64,000 nucleotides of DNA from Pseudomonas sp. stari2 (GTDB lineage Bacteria; Pseudomonadota; Gammaproteobacteria; Pseudomonadales; Pseudomonadaceae): the NCBI RefSeq assembly GCF_040760005.1, contig NZ_CP099760.1, positions 4,619,501 to 4,683,500 on the forward strand, given 5' to 3'. A model generated the notes under the pieces. It saw only the letters and a program-made list of their open reading frames with translations, was not told the origin of the DNA and did no database searches. Position 1 is the stretch's first letter. Every line of letters begins with the position of its first letter. Shown here piece after piece: positions 27,669 to 39,660 of the stretch. Position numbers and translations under genes: made by a program.

Positions 27669-28555
27669 GCCTTGTGCTCCAGCAATTTCAGTCCCACCCA
27701 GTAACGGGCGAATTGGTACGCGCAACGTCCGTTGCGGTTGCCACGGCCGGTCGCCCAGCGCACGGCAAGAATGTCCAGTTGTTCGTCACGTTGCCAGCTC
27801 AGGCCGGCCTTGGCGGCCAACTGGCCGATCCAGTGCTCGACGACATTGAGAAAGTGTTCCTGGGTAAACGGATAGAACGACAGCCACAAGCCGAAGCGAT
27901 CCGACAGCGCGATCTTGTCTTCTACCGCTTCGCTGGGATGCAGTTCGCCATCGACGCGCTTCCAGTTTTCGTTGTCGCTTTCCTTTTCCGGCACCAGATG
28001 GCGACGGTTGGAGGTGGCGTACAGCAACACGTTGTCCGGCGCCTGCTCCAGCGAGCCATCCAGCACGCTTTTCAGCACGCGGTAATCACCTTCGCCGGAT
28101 TCGAACGACAGGTCATCGCAGAACAGGACGAATCGTTGCGGCAGTTTGGCAATCTGCTCCACCACCCGCGGCAGATCCGCCAGGTGATCGCGCTCGATCT
28201 CGATCAGGCGCAGACCAGCCTTGGCGTGTTCGGCCAGCAGCGCCCGCACCAGTGAGGATTTACCGGTACCGCGCGAACCCCAGAGCAGCGCATGGTTGGC
28301 CGGCATGCCGTCGAGAAACTGTTGGGTATTTCGGCCCAATTGCTCCAGTTGCCGATCAACACCGATCAAGTCCGACAGACGCATGTCTAGGCTGACTTCC
28401 AGCGGCAGCAGATAGCCGCTGCGACCGTCACGCTGCCAGCGTGCGGCCAGGCAAGTGCCCCAGTCGATGACCGGGCGTGGCGCCGGCAGCAGCGGTTCGA
28501 TCCGCGCCAGAACCGATTCGGCGCGCTCAAGAAAAGCATTCAATCGGGAATCCAC
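27665..28555 (-). CDS. DUF815 family P-loop ATPase
   Basis: The 296-residue protein has a Walker A GSRGTGKSS at about residue 95 and a Walker B FVLFCDDLSFE at about 150, followed by TSNRRHLVP, in the usual order of the AAA-like DUF815 family. Its role is unknown. GTG 28555 is chosen because GAGGAG stands six bases before it; a frame from 28663 adds 36 unsupported residues. It overlaps msrC by four bases. Confidence 0.87.
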   Translation of the reverse strand: MDSRLNAFLERAESVLARIEPLLPAPRPVIDWGTCLAARWQRDGRSGYLLPLEVSLDMRLSDLIGVDRQLEQLGRNTQQFLDGMPANHALLWGSRGTGKSSLVRALLAEHAKAGLRLIEIERDHLADLPRVVEQIAKLPQRFVLFCDDLSFESGEGDYRVLKSVLDGSLEQAPDNVLLYATSNRRHLVPEKESDNENWKRVDGELHPSEAVEDKIALSDRFGLWLSFYPFTQEHFLNVVEHWIGQLAAKAGLSWQRDEQLDILAVRWATGRGNRNGRCAYQFARYWVGLKLLEHKA

Positions 28556-28721
28556 GTCTTCTCCTCGGGCTGGTTCACAGTAATGATGGCGATACAGCGA
28601 CGACCAATAGCGTTCGACACCCGCCCCGGCCCTTGTTACAAGGCGATTCGGGAACCACGGCATCCATACATGATCGACTATGCTTGAGCAGCGAAGGGAA
28701 ACGGAAGTGGTTCAACACCCC

Positions 28722-31026
<2,305 letters not shown>

Positions 31027-31043
<17 letters not shown>

Positions 31044-31488
31044 TTTGCCCCAGCAGATGGTCAAGCCCGGTGCGCAGTTCGTTGAGCCGATCCATGTCCA
31101 CGCCGCTGTCGCACAGCAACCGGTCCTTCAATGGCCCGACTTGCTCGCGCAGCGCCTGCCCCTGAGGCGTGAGGCTCAGGTGAACCTCACGCTCGTCCCG
31201 CGCCGAACGTTGGCGCTGCACCAGTTGCAGTTGCTCCAGACGCTTGAGCAGTGGCGTCAGCGTCCCGGAATCCAGCGCCAGACGCTCACCCAACGCCTTG
31301 ACGGTCGGTTGTTCAGGCGCCGCTTCCTGCCATTCCCACAACACCAGCATCGCCAGGTATTGCGGGTAGGTCAGGCCAAGCTGATCGAGCATCGGCTTGT
31401 AGGCACGAATCACTGCCCGGGACGCGGCGTACAGCTTGAAGCACAACTGACTGTCGAGCTTCAGCGCATCGGCTGACAGTTCGTTCAT
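31027..31488 (-). CDS. MarR/OhrR-family regulator downstream of gpx
   Basis: The 153-residue MarR protein has the OhrR signature [14 protein letters not shown] with the peroxide-sensing Cys16, the tyrosines of [16 protein letters not shown], and a winged helix ([16 protein letters not shown]). A second Cys in LLCDSG lies near the C-terminus. Its start overlaps the gpx stop (ATGA), so it is the second gene of a gpx-ohrR operon and may control it. A second OhrR, beside ohr itself, is encoded at 46362. Confidence 0.88.
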
Positions 31489-31970
31489 TTGAGCAGGGCT
31501 TCGATCTCACGGCTCAAATCCTGCGGCTTGGTGGCCGGGGCGAAGCGCTTGACCAACTGGCCGTCCTTGCCGATCAGGAATTTGGTGAAGTTCCACTTGA
31601 TGCCCTGGGAACCCAGTACCCCCGGCGCACGCTTCTTCAACTGCACGAACAGCGGATGCGCACCGTTACCGTTTACTTCAATCTTCTTGAACAGCGGGAA
31701 GCTGACGCCGTAGTTGAGCTCACAGAACTCGCTGATCGCACCCTCGTTGCCGGGCTCCTGCTTGCCGAACTGGTTGCACGGAAAGCCCAGCACCACCAGC
31801 CCCTGATCCTTGTAGGTCTGCCAGAGCTCTTCAAGACCCTTGTATTGCGGGGTGAAGCCGCACTTGCTGGCAGTGTTGACCACCAGCACCGCTTTGCCGG
31901 CGAAATCGGCCAGGGTCTTCTGCTCACCCTTGATGGTGGTGCACGGGATGGTCAGCAGGTTATCGCTCAT
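31485..31970 (-). CDS. Cys-type glutathione peroxidase
   Basis: The 161-residue protein has the active site [16 protein letters not shown] with a Cys in place of selenocysteine, [11 protein letters not shown] with the catalytic Gln, and the WNFTKF motif. Bacterial members usually take electrons from thioredoxin. It reduces organic hydroperoxides in the cytosol. It is first in a two-gene unit with the OhrR-like regulator. ATG 31970 fits family length; the frame from 32183 does not. Confidence 0.92.
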   Translation of the reverse strand: MSDNLLTIPCTTIKGEQKTLADFAGKAVLVVNTASKCGFTPQYKGLEELWQTYKDQGLVVLGFPCNQFGKQEPGNEGAISEFCELNYGVSFPLFKKIEVNGNGAHPLFVQLKKRAPGVLGSQGIKWNFTKFLIGKDGQLVKRFAPATKPQDLSREIEALLK

Positions 31971-32071
31971 GGTGCGCACTCTGGAAAGTTGAGAAGCTGT
32001 AAAAATAGCGAGCAATTGAATTGTGTGCAATTTAATTATCCGAAAGGCGATCCGTGGATCGCCCGCATCGG

Positions 32072-32467
32072 CTATTCGCGCGGCACCAGGTCCAGGCACA
32101 CCGAGTTGATGCAGTAACGCAGGCCGGTCGGCGGCGGGCCATCGGGGAATACGTGGCCGAGGTGAGCGTCGCAGCGGGCGCATTTCACTTCGGTGCGGAT
32201 CATGCCGTGACTGGTGTCGCGGATTTCGGTCATGGCGCTCTCGCCGATCGGCGCGTAGAAGCTAGGCCAGCCGCAACCGGAGTCGAATTTGGTCTTGGAA
32301 TCGAATAGCGGCTCGTTGCAGCAGACGCAGTGATAGACACCGTCGGTCTTGGTGGCGTTGTATTTACCCGAGAACGGTCGCTCGGTGGCACTGAGACGAC
32401 ACACGTTGTATTGCTCAGGGTCGAGCATCGCGCGCCATTCCTCCAGGGTCTTTTCTATCTTTTCCAT
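32072..32467 (-). CDS. msrB: Peptide-methionine (R)-S-oxide reductase MsrB
   Basis: The 131-residue protein has two zinc-binding CxxC motifs (CVCC and CARC) and the catalytic Cys in [10 protein letters not shown]. It repairs oxidised methionine in proteins. Three start codons follow GAGGT (GTG 32473, ATG 32470, ATG 32467); the last fits spacing best. Its leader contains a terminator-like hairpin. Confidence 0.93.
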   Translation of the reverse strand: MEKIEKTLEEWRAMLDPEQYNVCRLSATERPFSGKYNATKTDGVYHCVCCNEPLFDSKTKFDSGCGWPSFYAPIGESAMTEIRDTSHGMIRTEVKCARCDAHLGHVFPDGPPPTGLRYCINSVCLDLVPRE

Positions 32468-32486
32468 CATCACACCTCAGCGGCTG

Positions 32487-32522
32487 AAAAAGCCCGATCT
32501 GTACCTTTTCCACGGATCGGGC
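32487..32522 (-). terminator. Terminator-like hairpin in the msrB leader
   Basis: Read on the minus strand, an eight-base stem GCCCGATC/GATCGGGC (32492-32499 with 32515-32522) closes a 15-base loop and is followed by five T. It stands only about 20 bases before msrB. It may be an attenuator or may stop stray transcripts from the alaA side. Confidence 0.6.
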
Positions 32523-32692
32523 GGCACGTATGATTGCGCCTCGTCACACGCCAGTCTGGCAGCGGGATCCTGCGCATTCAAACGGATTGTTGGAAACCGC
32601 CGCTCAAGACGCTTGCCTGTGTGAAGACGCAGGATTCCCAGCACGGTTGTCCATTCGCCGCCTGGATCGTTCATTTTCGGGATCACATCGCC

Positions 32693-33904
32693 ATGCAGTT
32701 CAGCAAATCGAACAAGCTCGCCAACGTCTGCTACGACATTCGCGGCCCAGTGCTCAAGCACGCCAAACGCCTGGAAGAGGAAGGCCATCGCATCCTCAAG
32801 CTGAACATCGGCAACCCGGCGCCCTTTGGTTTCGAAGCGCCGGACGAAATTCTCCAGGATGTGATCCGTAACCTGCCGACCGCCCAGGGCTACAGCGACT
32901 CCAAAGGCCTGTTCAGCGCCCGCAAGGCCGTGATGCAGTACTACCAGCAAAAGCAGGTAGAAGGTGTCGGCATCGAAGACATCTACCTGGGCAACGGTGT
33001 CTCCGAGCTGATCGTGATGTCGTTGCAGGCACTCCTTAACAATGGCGACGAAGTGCTGGTGCCGGCGCCGGACTATCCGCTGTGGACCGCTGCGGTGAGC
33101 CTGGCCGGCGGTAACGCGGTGCACTACCTGTGCGACGAAGGCGCCGACTGGTTCCCGGATCTGGCGGACATGAAGGCCAAGATCACCCCGAACACCAAAG
33201 CCATGGTGATCATCAACCCGAACAACCCGACCGGCGCGGTGTATTCGAAGGAAGTGTTGCTGGGCATGCTGGAACTGGCCCGCCAGCACAACCTGGTGGT
33301 GTTCTCCGACGAGATCTACGACAAGATCCTTTACGACGACGCCGTGCACATCTGCACCGCTTCGCTCGCGCCGGACCTGCTGTGCCTGACCTTCAACGGT
33401 CTGTCGAAGTCGTATCGCGTGGCGGGTTTCCGTTCCGGCTGGATCGCCATTTCCGGGCCGAAACACAACGCCCACAGCTACATCGAAGGCATCGACATGC
33501 TGGCCAACATGCGCCTGTGTGCCAACGTGCCGAGCCAGCACGCGATCCAGACCGCCCTCGGCGGCTACCAGAGCATCAACGACCTGGTGTTGCCGCAAGG
33601 TCGCCTGCTGGAACAGCGCAACCGCACTTGGGAGTTGCTCAACGACATTCCCGGTGTGAGCTGCGTGAAGCCGATGGGTGCCCTGTATGCATTCCCGAAG
33701 ATCGACCCGAAGATCTGCCCGATCCACAACGACGAGAAATTCGTCCTTGACCTGCTGCTGTCCGAGAAGTTGCTGGTGGTTCAGGGTACGGCCTTCAACT
33801 GGCCGTGGCCGGATCACTTCCGCGTCGTGACCTTGCCTCGTGTCGATGACCTGGACATGGCCATCGGACGTATCGGCAACTTCCTCAAGTCCTACCGTCA
33901 GTAA
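32693..33904 (+). CDS. alaA: Alanine aminotransferase AlaA
   Basis: The 403-residue type I aminotransferase has the PLP-binding Lys in NGLSKSYRVAGFRSGW and the substrate Arg near the end in FRVVTLP. It agrees throughout with AlaA, the main glutamate-pyruvate aminotransferase. ATG 32693 matches family length; the longer frame from 32534 is not supported. A perfect 13-base stem-loop follows the stop. Confidence 0.9.
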   Translation: MQFSKSNKLANVCYDIRGPVLKHAKRLEEEGHRILKLNIGNPAPFGFEAPDEILQDVIRNLPTAQGYSDSKGLFSARKAVMQYYQQKQVEGVGIEDIYLGNGVSELIVMSLQALLNNGDEVLVPAPDYPLWTAAVSLAGGNAVHYLCDEGADWFPDLADMKAKITPNTKAMVIINPNNPTGAVYSKEVLLGMLELARQHNLVVFSDEIYDKILYDDAVHICTASLAPDLLCLTFNGLSKSYRVAGFRSGWIAISGPKHNAHSYIEGIDMLANMRLCANVPSQHAIQTALGGYQSINDLVLPQGRLLEQRNRTWELLNDIPGVSCVKPMGALYAFPKIDPKICPIHNDEKFVLDLLLSEKLLVVQGTAFNWPWPDHFRVVTLPRVDDLDMAIGRIGNFLKSYRQ

Positions 33905-33912
33905 CCACCCAC

Positions 33913-33943
33913 CAGTGCGCAACGACCTTTTCGTTGCGCACTG
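33913..33943. terminator. Stem-loop after alaA
   Basis: A perfect 13-base stem (33913-33925 with 33931-33943) closes a five-base loop, 9 bases after the alaA stop. There is no T-run, so it may protect the transcript's end or end it weakly. Confidence 0.55.
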
Positions 33944-34134
33944 TCTGATTCAGCAACACTTCTGCCCAGCCCCCTTCCGTACGCCTTCTACACTGTCGAC
34001 TCGTACCGATCACACGTGCCTGACGCAACGGTCGTGGGTAGCGGACGACTGTCATCCATGTCGTCTCCGGGGGTAGGAATTGTCCCGCACACCGGAGAAT
34101 CCGATGTAGGACACAGTTTGAAATAGTCACTCGG

Positions 34135-34163
34135 TTGAATCGCCCGGTGCCGCACCTTATATA
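34135..34163 (+). promoter_or_regulatory. htpX promoter
   Basis: TTGAAT at 34135-34140 and TATATA at 34158-34163 are 17 bases apart, a near-ideal sigma-70 promoter 45 bases before htpX. The overlapping GGTTGAA and CCTTATAT also resemble a heat-shock (sigma-32) promoter, as expected for htpX. Confidence 0.6.
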
Positions 34164-34208
34164 CCCCGCAGTACGCTACATCTTTAGCTTGAGGAGATTT
34201 CTACAACC

Positions 34209-35096
34209 ATGATGCGCATCCTGCTGTTTTTGGCCACTAACCTGGCGGTCGTGCTGATAGCCAGCATCACCCTGAGCCTGTTCGGCTTCAACGGGTTCAT
34301 GGCGGCCAACGGGGTTGACCTCAACCTCAGTCAGCTGCTGGTTTTCTGTGCGGTCTTTGGTTTCGCCGGTTCGCTGTTCTCGCTGTTCATCTCCAAATGG
34401 ATGGCGAAGATGAGCACCAGTACGCAAATCATCACTCAACCGCGCACCCGCCACGAACAATGGCTGCTGCAAACCGTCGAGCAACTGTCCCGCGAAGCCG
34501 GGATCAAGATGCCCGAAGTCGGGATTTTCCCGGCCTACGAAGCGAACGCCTTCGCCACCGGCTGGAACAAGAACGACGCGCTGGTCGCCGTGAGTCAGGG
34601 CTTGCTCGAGCGGTTCAAGGAAGACGAAGTGAGGGCCGTTCTGGCCCACGAGATCGGCCACGTGGCCAACGGTGACATGGTCACCCTGGCACTGATCCAG
34701 GGCGTGGTGAACACCTTCGTGATGTTCTTCGCGCGGATCATCGGAAACTTCGTGGACAAGGTGATCTTCAAGAACGAGGAAGGCCAGGGCATCGCGTACT
34801 ACATCGCGACCATCTTCGCCGAACTGGTTCTGGGCATTCTGGCCAGCGCAATCGTGATGTGGTTCTCGCGCAAACGGGAATTCCGTGCCGACGACGCCGG
34901 CGCTCGCCTGGCCGGTACCGGCGCGATGATCAACGCCCTGCAACGCCTGCGTGCTGAACAGGGCCTGCCGGTGCACATGCCCGACACCCTGAACGCATTT
35001 GGTATCAACGGTGGCATCAAACAAGGGTTCGCACGCATGTTCATGAGCCACCCGCCGCTGGAAGAGCGTATTGACGCCCTGCGTCGTCGCGGCTGA
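34209..35096 (+). CDS. htpX: Membrane protease HtpX
   Basis: The 295-residue protein has two N-terminal membrane segments, the zinc motif [13 protein letters not shown] at about residues 139-151, two further membrane segments and the third zinc ligand in [14 protein letters not shown]. HtpX degrades damaged inner-membrane proteins under heat shock. An AGGAG site precedes the start. The gene has its own terminator. Confidence 0.94.
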   Translation: MMRILLFLATNLAVVLIASITLSLFGFNGFMAANGVDLNLSQLLVFCAVFGFAGSLFSLFISKWMAKMSTSTQIITQPRTRHEQWLLQTVEQLSREAGIKMPEVGIFPAYEANAFATGWNKNDALVAVSQGLLERFKEDEVRAVLAHEIGHVANGDMVTLALIQGVVNTFVMFFARIIGNFVDKVIFKNEEGQGIAYYIATIFAELVLGILASAIVMWFSRKREFRADDAGARLAGTGAMINALQRLRAEQGLPVHMPDTLNAFGINGGIKQGFARMFMSHPPLEERIDALRRRG

Positions 35097-35114
35097 TCAT
35101 CCCGGCTGAAAACG

Positions 35115-35143
35115 AAAGGCCCGCAGTGATGCGGGCCTTTTTT
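35115..35143. terminator. Intrinsic terminator after htpX
   Basis: An 11-base stem (35115-35125 with 35130-35140) closes a four-base loop and runs into six or more T. It may also serve the convergent tpm gene. Confidence 0.9.
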
Positions 35144-35150
35144 GTGCCTG

Positions 35151-35807
35151 TTACCGACCAGTCAACCGGTACACCCGCTCTTCCAGGCGCATCACTCCTG
35201 CCTCCAGGAACTTCCCGCTTTCGCTCAATACGTCCTGTTCTTCCAGCGCCTGTACCTGCCAGTCGCCACCAAACAGCCGCTGCACCTCGGCATCTTCCAC
35301 CGCAAACGGCGGCCCGGGCATTCGCGCCTGATCATAATCCAGCGTGATCAGCAAACCGCGTATGCCTGCCGGCAAGATATTCTGCAAGTGCGTCGCGTAG
35401 CGCTCACGCATCGGTGGCGGCAAGGCAATCAGCGCCGCACGGTCATACAGAGCCGTGCAATCAGCCACATCGCTCGCGGACAAGGCGAAGAAGTCCCCGC
35501 ACCACAACTCGATCGCCCCGGCCCGATAAACCTTGAAGCCGCCCTCTTCGCTGAGCTGCGGCTGCAATTGCTGCTCACGGAAGAAATCCTCGACAGCCCT
35601 CTGCGACAGTTCGACGCCGAGAACCCGATTCCCACACCCAGCCAGCCACAACAGATCCAGGCTTTTCCCGCACAACGGCACCAGCACACGCGCCTGCGCC
35701 GGGATGCTCAGATCGGGCCAATGCCGCTGTAAATACGGGTTCACCTCGGGCTGGTGAAAGCCGATCTGATTCGATTCCCACTTCTTGTGCCAAAACTCCG
35801 GCTGCAT
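35151..35807 (-). CDS. tpm: Thiopurine S-methyltransferase
   Basis: The 218-residue protein begins [20 protein letters not shown], the hallmark of bacterial TPMT, with the SAM-binding [16 protein letters not shown] at about residue 40. In pseudomonads it methylates selenium and tellurium compounds and thiopurines. The start follows a near-perfect AGGAGG. It diverges from ygiD. Confidence 0.92.
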   Translation of the reverse strand: MQPEFWHKKWESNQIGFHQPEVNPYLQRHWPDLSIPAQARVLVPLCGKSLDLLWLAGCGNRVLGVELSQRAVEDFFREQQLQPQLSEEGGFKVYRAGAIELWCGDFFALSASDVADCTALYDRAALIALPPPMRERYATHLQNILPAGIRGLLITLDYDQARMPGPPFAVEDAEVQRLFGGDWQVQALEEQDVLSESGKFLEAGVMRLEERVYRLTGR

Positions 35808-35909
35808 GGTTCCTCCTAAGAATTCGATCAAAAAGCGTTAAAACTTATATTGGAATTAGATCAATGAACTGACTGAAGATGAACCATCTTAACGCTCAGG
35901 AACCCTTCC

Positions 35910-36677
35910 ATGTTTCCCAGCCTGTTTATCTCTCACGGCTCACCCATGCTCACACTGGAACCCGGCGCCAGTGGCCCGGCCCTGGCGCGCCTGGCCGCCG
36001 AACTGCCACGCCCGAAAGCCATCGTCATCGTTTCCGCCCACTGGGAAAGCCATGAGCTGCTGGTCAGCAGCCATCCGCAACCGGAAACCTGGCACGATTT
36101 CGGCGGTTTCCCCCGTGCATTGTTTGAAGTGCAGTACCCGGCACCGGGCAATCCGCAATTGGCGCAAGAGGTCGCCGAACTGCTGATCGTCAACAACCTG
36201 CCCGCGCGTCTCGACTCGCAACGACCGTTCGACCATGGGGTGTGGGTACCGCTGTCGCTGATGTATCCGCAAGCCGATATCCCGGTAGTTCAGGTGTCCC
36301 TGCCCAGCCGTAGCGGCCCGATGTTGCAGACCCGGGTCGGCCAGGCGCTGGCCAGTCTGCGCAGCCAGGGCATTCTGTTGATCGGTTCCGGCAGCATCAC
36401 CCACAACCTGCGTGAACTGGACTGGCATGCCGGCCCGGAAAGTGTCGAGCCGTGGGCCCGGGAATTCCGCGACTGGATAGTCGACAAGCTCGCCGCCAAC
36501 GATGAAGTCGCCCTGCACGATTACCGCCAGCAAGCGCCTAACGCCGTGCGCAGCCATCCGAGCGACGAGCATCTGTTGCCACTGTACTTCGCCCGCGGCG
36601 CCGGCGGTGATTTCAGCATTGCGCACCAAGGGTTCACCATGGGCGCGCTGGGCATGGACATCTACCGTTTCGGCTGA
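35910..36677 (+). CDS. ygiD: Extradiol dioxygenase family protein YgiD
   Basis: The 255-residue protein belongs to the LigB/DODA family: SHGSP near residue 8, SAHWES with a metal-binding His at about 42, the His in DHGVWVPL and a final His in DEHLLPLY. YgiD opens L-DOPA to betalamic-type products in E. coli with zinc or iron. The natural substrate is not known. The gap of 102 bases to tpm holds both promoters. Confidence 0.88.
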   Translation: MFPSLFISHGSPMLTLEPGASGPALARLAAELPRPKAIVIVSAHWESHELLVSSHPQPETWHDFGGFPRALFEVQYPAPGNPQLAQEVAELLIVNNLPARLDSQRPFDHGVWVPLSLMYPQADIPVVQVSLPSRSGPMLQTRVGQALASLRSQGILLIGSGSITHNLRELDWHAGPESVEPWAREFRDWIVDKLAANDEVALHDYRQQAPNAVRSHPSDEHLLPLYFARGAGGDFSIAHQGFTMGALGMDIYRFG

Positions 36678-36708
36678 GGCGCTCATTTCCCAGCTCAAAT
36701 CGCAGGCA

Positions 36709-36741
36709 AAAAAAATCCCCGAACCAGTCGGGGATTTTTTT
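36709..36741. terminator. Bidirectional terminator between ygiD and deaD
   Basis: A 14-base stem (36709-36722 with 36728-36741) made of seven A/T pairs and a GC core closes a five-base loop. The A and T tails make it work for both convergent genes. Confidence 0.9.
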
Positions 36742-36769
36742 ATGTTCGATCAATCAGCCCAAGGGCGGA

Positions 36770-38443
36770 TCAATCTTCGCGGTAGCGACGCAGCTTCAAC
36801 TGCTTACCGGCAACGCGAGTGTCCTTCAGCTTGGTCAGGAGCTTGTCCAGACCATCTTCCGGCAGCTCGACGAGGCTGAAGCTGTCACGCACCTGGATGC
36901 GACCGATGGCTTCACGTGCCAGACCACCTTCGTTGAGGATGGCGCCCAGCAGGTTTTTCGCCGCGATACCGTCACGCGCGCCCAGCGCGGTACGGCAACG
37001 AGCACGGCCTTCGCCCAGCGGCATCGGAGCACGACGCTCGCGATCACCACGGTCCGGACGATCACCGGAACGCTCAGGACGGTCGCCACGTGGAGCGCTG
37101 TTCGGCACCAGTGGACGTTCCTTCTCGATCGCTGCCAGGTTCAGCGCCTGACCATTGGTGGCCTTGCGCAGCAGAGCGGCAGCCAGGGCACGCGGGGTGC
37201 AACCGATGTCGGCGGTCAGGCGATCCAGCAGATCACCGTGAGTCGATTCGGCGTCAGCCACCAGCGGCGACAGGCTGTTGGTCAGTTTCTTGATGCGGGC
37301 ATCGAGAACGGCCTGGGCGTCCGGCAGACGTACTTCGGCAACTTTCTGACCGGTTACACGCTCGATCACTTGCAGCATGCGACGCTCACGAGGCGTCACC
37401 AGCAGCAGCGCGCGGCCTTCGCGACCGGCACGGCCGGTACGGCCGATACGGTGCACGTAGGATTCCGGATCGTACGGCATGTCCACGTTGAACACGTGGG
37501 TGATGCGCGGAACGTCCAGACCACGGGCGGCAACGTCGGTCGCCACAACGATGTCCAGACGGCCATCCTTGAGCGAGTCGATCACGCGCTCACGCTGGTT
37601 CTGGGCGATGTCACCGTTCAACGCCGCGGCTTTGTAGCCTTTGGCGTCGAGAGCACTGGCCAGATCCAGGGTCGCTTGCTTGGTGCGCACGAACATGATC
37701 AGAGCGTCGAAATCTTCCACTTCCAGCAAGCTGAGAACGGCAGAGGTCTTCTGGTCAGCGTGAACCAACAGGTGAGCCTGTTCGATCGCGGTAACGGTCT
37801 GAGTCTTGCTCTGGATCTTCACGTGCTTTGGATCGCGCAGGTGACGCTCGGCGATGGCACGGATCGATTGCGGCAGGGTCGCCGAGAACAATACGGTCTG
37901 ACGGGTTTCCGGCATGGCCTTGAAGATGACTTCGAGGTCGTCCATGAAGCCCAGCTTGAGCATTTCGTCTGCTTCGTCGAGAACCAGGTGGTTCACGGTC
38001 TGCAGCACTTTTTCGTCGCGACGCAGGTGGTCGCACAGACGGCCCGGAGTGGCGACAACGATCTGTGCGCCATTACGGATTGCTTTCAATTGTGGGCCCA
38101 TCGGCGCGCCGCCGTAGACAGCCACAACAGTTACGCCCGGCATTTGCTTGGCGTAGGTTTCGAAAGCGGTTGCAACTTGTAGCGCCAACTCACGAGTTGG
38201 GGCCAGGATCAGAGCTTGCGGCTCGCGCTTGGACGGATCAATGCGGTGCAGGATAGGCAGGGCAAAGGCAGCGGTTTTACCGGTACCGGTTTGCGCCTGA
38301 CCAATCATATCGTGACCGGCGAGGATGATCGGGATCGACTGCTGCTGAATGGCCGAAGGCTCTTCATAGCCGGTAGCGACTACTGCAGCGACAATATTGG
38401 GATGAAGTTCAAGAGCGGCGAAGCCGCCGATTTCCTGGGTCAT
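36770..38443 (-). CDS. deaD: DEAD-box RNA helicase (DeaD/CsdA-like)
   Basis: The 557-residue protein has the Q motif, AQTGTGKT, PTRELA, VLDEADEML and SAT of the helicase core (residues 1-370), a DeaD-type dimerisation part, a low-complexity Arg/Asp stretch (about 445-475) and a C-terminal DbpA-type RNA-binding domain. It remodels RNA in ribosome assembly and cold. ATG 38443 follows AGAGGC. The upstream region is long, as is common for cold-shock helicase leaders. Confidence 0.9.
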   Translation of the reverse strand: MTQEIGGFAALELHPNIVAAVVATGYEEPSAIQQQSIPIILAGHDMIGQAQTGTGKTAAFALPILHRIDPSKREPQALILAPTRELALQVATAFETYAKQMPGVTVVAVYGGAPMGPQLKAIRNGAQIVVATPGRLCDHLRRDEKVLQTVNHLVLDEADEMLKLGFMDDLEVIFKAMPETRQTVLFSATLPQSIRAIAERHLRDPKHVKIQSKTQTVTAIEQAHLLVHADQKTSAVLSLLEVEDFDALIMFVRTKQATLDLASALDAKGYKAAALNGDIAQNQRERVIDSLKDGRLDIVVATDVAARGLDVPRITHVFNVDMPYDPESYVHRIGRTGRAGREGRALLLVTPRERRMLQVIERVTGQKVAEVRLPDAQAVLDARIKKLTNSLSPLVADAESTHGDLLDRLTADIGCTPRALAAALLRKATNGQALNLAAIEKERPLVPNSAPRGDRPERSGDRPDRGDRERRAPMPLGEGRARCRTALGARDGIAAKNLLGAILNEGGLAREAIGRIQVRDSFSLVELPEDGLDKLLTKLKDTRVAGKQLKLRRYRED

Positions 38444-38865
38444 GGGTCTGCCTCTAAGTGCATCCGCAAAGACCCATGCTCCAAAGCTGCACATGCCGTG
38501 TTGAGACTCAAGAGTCGCCCTGGCAGCTTTGTCGGCGGGGATTTGCGAAAACGAATGAATGAAAAAGAATCGTCAAGGAAGAGCCCGCAGTGCGGACGTG
38601 CAGCCGAAGCTGACTTCGGGGAATTGCGCTACCTAAACGCGGCCCGGTTAAAGGCCGGCGCGCACTATACCGGAATTTGCCCAAAAAGGGAGCTTTTTTT
38701 ATCGGTGAAATACAGTTGTCACCGCTGTGTAACGGGGTTTTGCGGATAATCGGGCAAAGGTCTATTTTTCAAAGACCCCGGCCCTGCGGGCGATGGCGCT
38801 TAAACGATTCACCGATGTGCGGCATCTGGTCGCTGCACCCTTTCTTTCCGTCCGAGGAAACACCC
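38444..38865. promoter_or_regulatory. Long divergent region between deaD and the crotonase gene
   Basis: These 422 bases have no gene I can support; a frame from 38216 across it is an antisense shadow. It probably gives deaD a long leader. I see no clear promoter hexamers or terminator. Confidence 0.4.
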
Positions 38866-39657
38866 ATGAATCAGCCCTGCCCCGGCCGCGTCAGCCGTGC
38901 GCGCCACGGTCACGTCCATTTGATTGGTCTGGACCGTGCAGCCAAGCGCAATGCTTTCGATCTGGATCTGCTCAATGACCTGGCCCTGGCCTACGGTGAA
39001 TTCGAGGCCGACAGCGATGCGCGGGTGGCTGTGGTGTTCGGGCATGGTGAGCACTTCACCGCCGGGCTCGATCTGGTGAATGCCAGTTCCGCCCTGGCCC
39101 AAGGCTGGCAGGTGCCATCCGGCGGTTGCGATCCGTGGGGAGTGTTCGTCGGGCCACGGGTCAGCAAACCGGTGATCGTTGCCGCGCAGGGTTATTGCCT
39201 GACCATCGGCATCGAGCTGATGCTCGCCGCCGACATCAACCTGTGCGCCAGCAATACCCGGTTCGCCCAGATGGAAGTACAGCGCGGGATCTTTCCGTTC
39301 GGCGGTGCGACGTTGCGCTTTCACCAGGTCGCTGGCTGGGGCAATGCCATGCGCTGGCTGCTGACCGGCGACGAATTTGATGCCCATGATGCGTTGCGCC
39401 TGGGTCTGGTGCAGGAAGTCATGGCCAGCGAAGACTTGCTGCCGCGCGCCATCGAACTGGCCGAACGGATTGCCCGACAGGCGCCGCTGGGGGTGCAGGC
39501 GACGCTGATGTCGGCGCGTCAGGCGCGCTATGAGGGCGAGACCGCCGCGGCGCAGAGCTTGCCGCCGCTGGTGAAGAAATTGCTGGCAACCGAGGATGCC
39601 AAAGAAGGTGTGCGTTCGCTGGTGGAGCGCAGACCGGGGGTCTTCAAGGGCATTTGA
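38866..39657 (+). CDS. Crotonase (enoyl-CoA hydratase) family protein
   Basis: The 263-residue protein has the crotonase core: GHGEHFTAGLDL forms the first oxyanion-hole segment and GYCLTIGIELMLAADINL the second. The catalytic Glu pair of true hydratases is not obvious (the site reads EVQRGIFPFGGATLRF), so another reaction such as isomerisation is possible. GAGGAA precedes the ATG. It stands alone, not in a beta-oxidation operon. Confidence 0.83.
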   Translation: MNQPCPGRVSRARHGHVHLIGLDRAAKRNAFDLDLLNDLALAYGEFEADSDARVAVVFGHGEHFTAGLDLVNASSALAQGWQVPSGGCDPWGVFVGPRVSKPVIVAAQGYCLTIGIELMLAADINLCASNTRFAQMEVQRGIFPFGGATLRFHQVAGWGNAMRWLLTGDEFDAHDALRLGLVQEVMASEDLLPRAIELAERIARQAPLGVQATLMSARQARYEGETAAAQSLPPLVKKLLATEDAKEGVRSLVERRPGVFKGI

Positions 39658-39660
39658 GGC

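Larger units (their letters stand above)
33905..34208. promoter_or_regulatory. alaA-htpX intergenic region
   Basis: These 304 bases have no gene. At the left is the alaA hairpin and at the right the htpX promoter. The middle (33945-34130) shows nothing I can name. Confidence 0.5.

Noticed and set aside
32477..33922. Minus-strand frame of 481 codons opposite alaA
   Set aside because: An antisense shadow of GC-rich coding sequence, rich in His, Val and Gln and without domain features.
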